A DNA stretch of 6,902 bases from an uncultured Lachnospiraceae bacterium. GTDB lineage: Bacteria > Bacillota > Clostridia > Lachnospirales > Lachnospiraceae. The stretch covers positions 1-6,902 of the forward strand of contig CAMWXF010000095.1 in assembly GCA_947178115.1 (NCBI GenBank). The letters are read 5' to 3'. The notes below the pieces were generated by a model that saw only the letters and a program-made list of their open reading frames with translations, was not told the origin of the DNA and did no database searches. Positions 1 to 5,994 of this stretch are shown here, piece after piece. The position numbers and the translations under genes were made by a program. Each line of letters begins with the position of its first letter. Position 1 is the first letter of the stretch.

Positions 1-646
<646 letters not shown>

Positions 647-676
647 ATAATGAGGATGGAAGGAGATTCTGCCGAT

Positions 677-2113
677 ATGTATGACGTGATCATAATAGGA
701 GCGGGGGTATGCGGCGCGGCGGTCGCAAGGGAACTGTCCCGCTATCAGGCGAAGATATGTGTATTGGAAAAAGAAGAGGATGTGTGCTGCGGCACCTCCA
801 AGGCAAACAGCGCCATTGTGCATGCCGGATATGATGCCGTGACAGGGTCGCTTAAGGCGAAACTGAATGTGCGGGGAAACGAGAGAATGGGGGAGCTCGC
901 CAAAGAACTTGATTTCCCGTTTGAGCGAAACGGGTCGCTGGTATTGTGTCTGAACGAGGCTGATATGCCTAATCTGCAGGCGCTTTATGACAGAGGTGTA
1001 GCCAACGGTGTCAGGGAGCTTCGCATTTTAAACCGGGAAGAAGTGCTTGAGATGGAGCCCAATGTTACGGAGAATGTGTACGCGGCATTGTATGCGCCTA
1101 CGGCGGGTATCGTCTGTCCCTTCGGATTGAATATTGCGCTGGCGGAAAATGCTTACGCCAACGGCGTGGAATTTTATTTTGACACGGAAGTTACGGAGAT
1201 TCATAAATCGGAGGAAGGCTATGTACTGCAGACGGACAAGGGCTCCTTCGAAACAAAGTATGTAGTAAATGCAGCCGGTGTATATGCAGACCGCTTCCAC
1301 AATATGGTCAGTGAAAAGAAAATCCATATTACTGCCAGACGGGGTGACTACTGTCTGTTGGATAAAGAAGCCGGCAATCATGTGCATAAGACGATTTTCG
1401 CGTTGCCGGGTAAGCTTGGTAAAGGAATCCTGGTTACGCCGACGGTGCACGGTAATCTTTTGGTCGGCCCCACCGCTGTTGATGTGGAAGACAAAGAGGG
1501 AATCAACACCACCGCGGAAGGATTGGCACAGGTGTTTGAGAAAGCGGGCATGAGTGTCAGAAACATTCCGACGCGTCAGGTCATTACCTCTTTTGCCGGA
1601 CTGCGTGCCCACGAGGATGGGGATGATTTTATCATCGGGGAAGCGGAAGATGCACCGGGCTTTATAGACTGCGCAGGGATAGAGTCTCCGGGTATTGCAA
1701 GCTGTCCGGCGATCGGTGAGATGGCAGCGGAACTGATACGTGATAAGATGGGTCTTGCGGAGAAGACTGACTTTATCGCTGACAGACAAGGCATCAAAAA
1801 TCCGAATACATTAAGTATGGAAGAGCGAAACGCTTTGATCAAAGAGAATCCCGCCTACGGCAACATCATCTGCCGTTGTGAGATGGTTACGGAGGGAGAG
1901 ATTATCGATGCGATCAGAAGGCCGCTGGGTGCGAAGTCCTTAGACGGCGTAAAGCGCAGGACGAGAGCCGGGATGGGCAGATGTCAGTCCGGTTTCTGTG
2001 CGCCCAGAACGATGGAGATTCTGGCGAGGGAATGTGATATGAGCATGTTTGATATCACAAAATCCGGCGGAGATTCTAAGCTGGTGGTCGGTACAAATAA
2101 GGACACAGTATAG
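677..2113 (+). CDS. glpA: GlpA-like FAD-dependent glycerol-3-phosphate dehydrogenase with BFD-like [2Fe-2S] domain
   Basis: This probably oxidises glycerol-3-phosphate to dihydroxyacetone phosphate. The protein is 478 residues. An N-terminal Rossmann FAD site (G8-A-G10-x-x-G13, with E31 ending the second strand) opens a DAO fold, which contains GTSKANSAIVHAGYD and, further on, FAGLRAHEDGDDFIIG and IESPGIASCPAIG. The C-terminus carries a BFD-like [2Fe-2S] domain with C399-x-C401 and C436-x4-C441. An upstream in-frame ATG at 650 exists, but GGAAGGAG (658-665) sits 11 bases before the ATG at 677 and the FAD-binding strand begins right there, so 677 is the better start. Order and spacing place it in one operon with glpK and the next FAD gene (16 bases downstream). 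This COG0579-type family also includes L-2-hydroxyglutarate oxidases, but the glpK neighbour favours glycerol-3-phosphate. The product probably needs partners for electron transfer, since no quinone-anchoring segment is seen. Confidence 0.88.
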   Translation: MYDVIIIGAGVCGAAVARELSRYQAKICVLEKEEDVCCGTSKANSAIVHAGYDAVTGSLKAKLNVRGNERMGELAKELDFPFERNGSLVLCLNEADMPNLQALYDRGVANGVRELRILNREEVLEMEPNVTENVYAALYAPTAGIVCPFGLNIALAENAYANGVEFYFDTEVTEIHKSEEGYVLQTDKGSFETKYVVNAAGVYADRFHNMVSEKKIHITARRGDYCLLDKEAGNHVHKTIFALPGKLGKGILVTPTVHGNLLVGPTAVDVEDKEGINTTAEGLAQVFEKAGMSVRNIPTRQVITSFAGLRAHEDGDDFIIGEAEDAPGFIDCAGIESPGIASCPAIGEMAAELIRDKMGLAEKTDFIADRQGIKNPNTLSMEERNALIKENPAYGNIICRCEMVTEGEIIDAIRRPLGAKSLDGVKRRTRAGMGRCQSGFCAPRTMEILARECDMSMFDITKSGGDSKLVVGTNKDTV

Positions 2114-2129
2114 GGACATGGAGGATAAA

Positions 2130-3401
2130 ATGAGAAATTATGATATTGTGATCGTCGGCGGAGGTCCGGCGGGACTTGCGGCCGCCGTTTCTGCCAGACA
2201 GAGCGGAATAGAAAGCATTATAATCTTAGAGAGGGACAAAGAACTGGGCGGTATCCTGAACCAGTGTATTCATAACGGCTTCGGACTGCACACCTTCAAA
2301 GAAGAGCTCACGGGACCGGAATATGCGGACAGGTTTATTGCGCAGGTAAGAGAGCTTAAAATAGAATATAAGCTGAACACGATGGTGCTGGACATCGGGC
2401 AGGATAAGACCGTGACGGCGATGAACCGGGAAGACGGAATGTTCGAGATTCAGGCGAAAGCAGTAATTCTGGCAATGGGATGTCGGGAAAGACCCAGAGG
2501 TGCGCTCAATATACCGGGTTATCGCCCTGCGGGAATCTACTCAGCCGGCACGGCGCAGAGACTGGTGAATATGGAAGGATACATGCCCGGCAGGGAAGTG
2601 GTCATTCTCGGTTCCGGGGATATCGGGCTGATTATGGCGAGAAGAATGACCTTAGAGGGCGCTAAAGTGAAAGTCGTTGCGGAACTTATGCCCTATTCGG
2701 GCGGGCTTAAGAGAAATATCGTGCAGTGTCTGGACGACTACGGCATCCCCTTGAAACTGAGTCATACGGTGGTAGACATCACGGGAAAAGAGCGGGTCGA
2801 GGGTGTGACGCTGGCACAGGTGGACGAGAAGAATAAGCCCATTCCGGGGACGGAAGAATTCTATTCCTGTGATACACTCTTACTGTCGGTCGGGCTGATA
2901 CCGGAGAATGAGATATCCCGTGGCATGGGTGTGACGATCAATCCGGTTACTTCCGGACCGAAGGTAAACGAGAGTCTTGAGACGAATCTGGAAGGCGTTT
3001 TTGCCTGCGGTAATGTGCTCCATGTGCATGATCTTGTGGATTTCGTATCGGAGGAAGCGTCGGCGGCAGGCAGGAACGCGGCGGCCTATGTAAAAGGAAC
3101 AAGTGTAGCGGATGCCGCTCCGGAAGCGGAAATCTGTCTGAATCCGACAGCGGGCGTCAGATATACGGTTCCGTCAACGATCCGCAGGGCTCGTATGGAG
3201 GATAATCTGACCGTGCGCTTCCGTGTCGGCGGTGTGTATAAGAATTGTTTTGTCAGTGTCTACTTTGATGACGAGAGAGTAATCCACAGGAAACGGCAGG
3301 TGCTTGCGCCGGGTGAAATGGAAGAAGTGAAGCTGACAAAAGAGCAGCTTTTACAGTATCCGAAGCTGGAGCAGATTACCTTTAAGATCGAGGAAGAGTA
3401 G
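2130..3401 (+). CDS. FAD/NAD(P)-dependent oxidoreductase, partner of GlpA-like protein
   Basis: This is a two-dinucleotide-domain flavoprotein (pyridine nucleotide-disulphide oxidoreductase superfamily, COG0446 type) of 423 residues. An FAD site lies at G10-G-G12-P-A-G15 with E34. A second Rossmann motif for NAD(P) is at G161-S-G163-D-I-G166. The FAD-closing motif VFACGNVLHVHDLVDF begins near residue 290. No Cys-x2-Cys or Cys-x4-Cys redox pair is present, so it is not a thioredoxin- or dihydrolipoamide-type disulphide reductase. Residues after about 330 form an extra C-terminal part of unknown role. An in-frame ATG at 2049 lies inside the previous gene and adds an unconserved leader. GGAGG at 2120-2124 is 5 bases before the ATG at 2130, which fixes the start. 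The place between glpA and the DUF1667 gene suggests it takes electrons from the GlpA-like subunit and exchanges them with NAD(H) or another carrier. That role is inferred from context. Confidence 0.82.
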   Translation: MRNYDIVIVGGGPAGLAAAVSARQSGIESIIILERDKELGGILNQCIHNGFGLHTFKEELTGPEYADRFIAQVRELKIEYKLNTMVLDIGQDKTVTAMNREDGMFEIQAKAVILAMGCRERPRGALNIPGYRPAGIYSAGTAQRLVNMEGYMPGREVVILGSGDIGLIMARRMTLEGAKVKVVAELMPYSGGLKRNIVQCLDDYGIPLKLSHTVVDITGKERVEGVTLAQVDEKNKPIPGTEEFYSCDTLLLSVGLIPENEISRGMGVTINPVTSGPKVNESLETNLEGVFACGNVLHVHDLVDFVSEEASAAGRNAAAYVKGTSVADAAPEAEICLNPTAGVRYTVPSTIRRARMEDNLTVRFRVGGVYKNCFVSVYFDDERVIHRKRQVLAPGEMEEVKLTKEQLLQYPKLEQITFKIEEE

Positions 3402-3504
3402 CACGAAGTAAAATGCTCAGACACGGAAAAGGAAAAATTGTTTAAATAACAATAAGCGTTGTGCGTAATTTGATGTAAATAATGCGCAGAAATGAGGAAT
3501 AGGT
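3402..3504 (+). other. Intergenic gap with an AT-rich inverted repeat
   Basis: This 103-base spacer is the longest within the glycerol operon. It contains a perfect inverted repeat, ATTGTT (3437-3442) and AACAAT (3448-3453), with a 5-base centre TAAAT. The stem is too weak for a terminator and no T-run follows. I found no convincing -35/-10 pair. It could be a binding site, a processing site or a chance AT-rich palindrome. GAGGAATAGG just before 3505 serves as the ribosome-binding site of the DUF1667 gene. Confidence 0.3.
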
Positions 3505-3867
3505 ATGGAAGTCAGAAATTTAATCTGTATTAACTGCCCGATGGGATGCCCCCTGACTGTTGAGATGGACGGGGACGAGGTAGTAAACGTAAGCGGCAAT
3601 ACATGTAAAAGAGGCGATACTTACGGCCGCAAGGAGGTTACGAATCCAACCAGAATCGTGACTTCGACGGTGAAAGTAACCGGAGGCGAGGCGGATATGG
3701 TATCCGTCAAGACGAAGCAGGATATCCCGAAAGGGAAGATATTTGAGTGTGTCAAGGCACTGAAAGACGTGGAGGTGCAGGCGCCGGTTCACATCGGGGA
3801 TGTGATTGTTTCCGATGTGGCGGGTACGGGCGTCGATATTATTGCCACGAGAAATGTCTTGAAATAA
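3505..3867 (+). CDS. DUF1667 protein, putative iron-sulfur electron carrier of the glycerol-3-phosphate dehydrogenase
   Basis: This is a 120-residue protein of the DUF1667 family (COG3862, described as having conserved CxxC pairs). Visible cysteines are C8-x2-C11-x3-C15 and C34, in the contexts LICINCPMGCPLTV and SGNTCKRGD, plus a later Cys in FECVKAL. The C-x2-C-x3-C...C spacing resembles the N-terminal [4Fe-4S] site of molybdopterin oxidoreductases; that resemblance is my inference from the spacing. The C-terminal half (FECVKALKDVEVQAPVHIGDVIV onward) looks like a separate small fold without cysteines beyond that one. There is no signal peptide or membrane segment, so it should be cytoplasmic. 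The start at 3505 follows a GAGGA-type ribosome-binding site. Genes of this family are commonly found beside GlpA-like and COG0446 flavoproteins in Firmicutes and Thermotogae, consistent with a third subunit. The biochemical role is unproven as far as I know. Confidence 0.85.
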   Translation: MEVRNLICINCPMGCPLTVEMDGDEVVNVSGNTCKRGDTYGRKEVTNPTRIVTSTVKVTGGEADMVSVKTKQDIPKGKIFECVKALKDVEVQAPVHIGDVIVSDVAGTGVDIIATRNVLK

Positions 3868-3896
3868 AACGGAACTTTTTCTGAGGAAAGCAGGGT

Positions 3897-4547
3897 ATGA
3901 TGTCAGAACAGGATTTTTTCAGAAATGCATTGTCCGACTTTACTTTTGAAGCTGCCAGTGGCGGAGCGATCCGCCATCTGGCAGATTTGGGGTATACCGT
4001 CAAGCAGATCAGCGAGAAACTGACCTATCCGACGCCTTATGAGAGAGTGCGTGTGGCGGTATGGCAGAGGCTGCTTGACACGAAAGTGGTGCTCACACAG
4101 GAACCGGGCAGCGGGAACGGGCAAAGAAAGACAGAATATACGGTAGAACATGATAAATACGGCAGAACCAGTTTCCGCCTTGTGCAGGCCGGGGGAAAAG
4201 ATACGAAAGTAATCCAATGGAAAGAAAGAACTTATCGCAGAGAAAGAGACGGAAGTCCGGCGGAGTATCTGGCGGGTCTGTGTGACCGAAACGGTTGTGA
4301 GAATGCGTATCTTTCCTGCGACTTCGGATTGTGGAGCAGGAGCGATACGGAGAGGTTTAAGGCGGCAATGCAGACGTTAAATGAACGTCAGAGAGAATAT
4401 GTCACGGGTCTTCCATGGGAGAATCGGGTCTGCTATCACAGACTGGATCAGCGGATGCGGGAGATTGCGGTGAAATTGTACGAGGCAGGGCAGTATCAGG
4501 GCACCTGCTTTTTGTTGAAGACGGCGGAGAGAATCAGGATCGAGTAG
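3897..4547 (+). CDS. Hypothetical protein with possible N-terminal helix-turn-helix
   Basis: I do not recognise this 216-residue protein. It is charged and soluble, with no signal peptide, membrane segment or clear catalytic motif. Residues about 24-60 (AIRHLADLGYTVKQISEKL and the following PTPYERVRVAVWQRLL) look helical and resemble a helix-turn-helix, so a DNA-binding role is possible. A glycine-rich polar stretch (near PGSGNGQRKTEY) separates this from a middle part rich in basic and aromatic residues. The C-terminal 70 residues are again helical (RFKAAMQTLNERQREYV, then RLDQRMREIAVKLYEAGQY). GAGGAAAG at 3883-3890 is the ribosome-binding site; tandem ATGs at 3897 and 3900 make the first residue uncertain. 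The gene begins 29 bases after the DUF1667 gene with no terminator between, so it may be transcribed with the glycerol operon. Codon use looks like that of its neighbours, which supports a real gene. Function is unknown. Confidence 0.7.
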   Translation: MMSEQDFFRNALSDFTFEAASGGAIRHLADLGYTVKQISEKLTYPTPYERVRVAVWQRLLDTKVVLTQEPGSGNGQRKTEYTVEHDKYGRTSFRLVQAGGKDTKVIQWKERTYRRERDGSPAEYLAGLCDRNGCENAYLSCDFGLWSRSDTERFKAAMQTLNERQREYVTGLPWENRVCYHRLDQRMREIAVKLYEAGQYQGTCFLLKTAERIRIE

Positions 4548-4659
4548 AATGAGCCGCAGAAGGAGACCGGGAAGAATTGAAGCAGGTAGTAATATGATTA
4601 TCAACAAGTGGTATGCGCAGTTTGGAGAAATCAGATATTATTGTTGACTGTCGCGAGAT

Positions 4660-4703
4660 GATGCAACTTTGATACACATCTGATGCAATTTTGATGCAGG
4701 CGT
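4660..4703 (+). promoter_or_regulatory. Four tandem 11-bp repeats (GATGCA type), probable operator for an OmpR/PhoB-family regulator
   Basis: Four units start at 4660, 4671, 4682 and 4693, exactly 11 bp apart: GATGCAACTTT, GATACACATCT, GATGCAATTTT, GATGCAGGCGT. The first six bases are identical in three units and differ by one base in the second. Head-to-tail sites with an 11-bp period are the known binding pattern of winged-helix response regulators such as PhoB and PhoP. The last unit lies over the -35 position of the promoter, as expected for an activator that replaces -35 contacts. Which regulator binds is not shown by the sequence. Confidence 0.6.
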
Positions 4704-4720
4704 ATTTTATAATATAAAAT
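4691..4720 (+). promoter_or_regulatory. Promoter of the deacetylase gene, -10 box inside a perfect palindrome
   Basis: A consensus TATAAT lies at 4708-4713, but no good -35 hexamer is found 16-18 bases upstream of it; the GATGCA repeats occupy that place. An alternative pairing is TTGATG (4691-4696) with TATAAA (4713-4718), spacer 16. Both lie in a 17-base palindrome (4704-4720, arms ATTTTATA and TATAAAAT around one central A), which could itself be a repressor site. The start of transcription should fall near 4720-4726, giving a leader of about 145 bases. The boxes look vegetative (sigma-A type). Confidence 0.55.
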
Positions 4721-4830
4721 CGCAAAGGAAAAATAAGCGACTACGGAGCAGGCATTTGTTTTTCGTGCGGTTTTAACGAGCAAACGTCCGACGAAATCGG
4801 ACATAGAGTGCTGACAGAGCGGGTTTGCGA
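4720..4830 (+). promoter_or_regulatory. Structured 5' leader with nested and competing stems
   Basis: An inner perfect stem, GTCCGA (4786-4791) and TCGGAC (4797-4802) with loop CGAAA, is directly preceded by GCAAAC (4780-4785), which pairs with GTTTGC (4823-4828). A small GCT/AGC stem (4810-4812 with 4818-4820) fills the remaining arm, so a three-way junction can be drawn. The 3' strand can instead pair with the 5' end of the leader: TCGCAAA (4720-4726) with TTTGCGA (4824-4830). I recognise no known riboswitch class. It may be a regulatory leader, or a dispersed repeat inserted between genes. Confidence 0.35.
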
Positions 4831-4870
4831 GTTTAGATGATAAAATACATAAGATCAGGAGATGTGCATC

Positions 4871-5974
4871 ATGAGAAACCAAAAGAGTGACGGAAGGAAG
4901 ATAATGGGAAGGACTGCTGTTGTATCGGCAGTTTTTATTTTAGCAGCTATGACAACGATGAGTTTGTCAGGATGTCAGAATGCGACGAAGAAGGAAACGG
5001 AAGTATCGGCTAAAAGTATCCGTACAGAGGCGAGTACAGAATCAGTTGCTGTGGAACAATTAAGTGCAGAGCAGACAAATAAGGGGCAATTAGGCACAAA
5101 ATTATCCGGCACAGATGATAGCAGATCAATGGAAGCAGATCAGCAGACACAGTCAATGGAAAATGATATACAAGCGCAGTCGGAACAAAGCAGTGTGCAG
5201 TCACCGCAGGACAATAACGAAAATATGGGCGGGGATGAAAAAACAGAAAAGAAGGAGCCTCCGGAAGGCTGGGAACTTACACTTGCTTCGGAGGATTGGG
5301 GACTTTCTTTCGGAGAACCGGGCACGCAGCCCAGAGGCAACGCTTCCGCACAGGATCTGGCATGGTATGACGCCTATTATGTCGGCGCCGACAGCGAGAA
5401 GGTGATCTACCTTACATTTGACTGCGGATATGAGAACGGCAATACGGAACTGATTCTGGATGCGCTGAAGAAGCACGACGTGAAAGCCACCTTTTTCGTG
5501 GTAGGACATTTCCTGGAGACAGCGCCTGAGATGGCAAAGCGCATGGTAGCGGAAGGACATGCCGTAGGCAACCACACTTACCATCATCTCGACATGCCGA
5601 CAATATCCGATGAAGAGACATTCCGGAAAGAACTGAACGATGTGGCGGATCTGTTTCAGGAAATCACAGGAGCGGAACTTTCATCCTACTATCGTCCGCC
5701 GCAGGGTAAGTGCAATGCGGATAATCTGAAAATGGCGTATGAACAGGGGTATAAAACCATATTTTGGAGTCTGGCTTATGTGGACTGGGACCAGGATAAG
5801 CAGCCAAGTCATGAGGAGGCGTTTGATAAGCTCACGACGCGGGTGCATCCGGGCGCTGTTGTACTTTTACATAACACATCCTCTACCAACGGGGAGATTC
5901 TGGACGAGCTTTTGACCAAATGGGAGGAAATGGGATATACGTTCAAGTCATTGTCGGAATTGACAGGAGAATAA
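4871..5974 (+). CDS. Lipoprotein polysaccharide deacetylase, PdaA-like (peptidoglycan N-acetylmuramate de-N-acetylase type)
   Basis: This is a 367-residue exported enzyme of the NodB/carbohydrate esterase 4 family that probably removes acetyl groups from peptidoglycan sugars. A basic start and hydrophobic segment (residues about 15-30) lead to a lipobox, L32-S-G-C35, so it should be anchored to the outer face of the membrane. Residues 36-131 are a Ser/Gln/Glu-rich linker with an imperfect repeat (SMEADQQTQ, SMENDIQAQ). The catalytic domain shows T182-F-D184-C-G-Y-E-N-G, the metal histidines of N234-H235-T-Y-H-H239, R275-P-P-Q-G, D305-W and LLH334. The TFD-x-GYENG form and FWSLAYVDWD match PdaA of Bacillus, which makes muramic delta-lactam in spore cortex, but PdaA lacks this linker. 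AGGAG at 4857-4861 lies 9 bases before the ATG at 4871; an in-frame ATG at 4862 touches it and is rejected. Substrate and any sporulation role are inferred; the promoter looks vegetative. Confidence 0.9.
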   Translation: MRNQKSDGRKIMGRTAVVSAVFILAAMTTMSLSGCQNATKKETEVSAKSIRTEASTESVAVEQLSAEQTNKGQLGTKLSGTDDSRSMEADQQTQSMENDIQAQSEQSSVQSPQDNNENMGGDEKTEKKEPPEGWELTLASEDWGLSFGEPGTQPRGNASAQDLAWYDAYYVGADSEKVIYLTFDCGYENGNTELILDALKKHDVKATFFVVGHFLETAPEMAKRMVAEGHAVGNHTYHHLDMPTISDEETFRKELNDVADLFQEITGAELSSYYRPPQGKCNADNLKMAYEQGYKTIFWSLAYVDWDQDKQPSHEEAFDKLTTRVHPGAVVLLHNTSSTNGEILDELLTKWEEMGYTFKSLSELTGE

Positions 5975-5994
5975 AAGTAAATGGAGAACACAAC

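Larger units (their letters stand above)
4548..4870 (+). other. 323-base intergenic region with operator, promoter and structured leader
   Basis: No gene is convincing here. The first 100 bases hold only a 32-codon open frame (4549-4647) that I do not accept as proven. The rest reads as a control region for the deacetylase gene: four 11-bp repeats (4660-4703), a consensus -10 box inside a palindrome (4704-4720), and a leader of about 145 bases containing several stems. No terminator with a T-run is visible after the upstream gene. Confidence 0.6.

Noticed and set aside
650..676. Upstream ATGs at 650 and 656 as the start of the glpA-like gene
   Set aside because: The ribosome-binding sequence GGAAGGAG lies downstream of both, at 658-665, and serves the ATG at 677, where the FAD-binding strand begins.
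1028..1789. A 253-codon open frame on the minus strand inside the glpA-like gene
   Set aside because: It lies wholly opposite a well-conserved dehydrogenase, has a Cys/His/Arg-rich composition without any recognisable motif, and is the kind of antisense frame produced by GC-biased codons.
2049..2129. A longer N-terminus for the second flavoprotein starting at the ATG at 2049
   Set aside because: It would overlap glpA by 65 bases and add a residue stretch unrelated to the FAD fold; GGAGG 5 bases before the ATG at 2130 is a far better start signal.
3437..3453. Rex (redox sensor) operator in the glycerol operon spacer
   Set aside because: The arms TTGTT and AACAA match the outer part of a Rex site, but the distance between them is 5 bases instead of about 8, so the symmetry is wrong for that regulator.
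3868..3896. Intrinsic terminator in the gap after the DUF1667 gene, suggested by the run of five T's
   Set aside because: The bases before the T-run (AACGGAAC) form no stable stem, so no hairpin precedes it.
4811..4846. A second promoter with CTGACA as -35 and TAAAAT as -10 in the deacetylase leader
   Set aside because: The spacing is 24 bases, too long, and boxes at acceptable spacing match the -10 consensus at only three positions.
5201..5587. A 128-codon minus-strand frame opposite the deacetylase gene
   Set aside because: It is opposite the linker and catalytic domain with clear motifs, lacks a ribosome-binding site and shows no recognisable domain.
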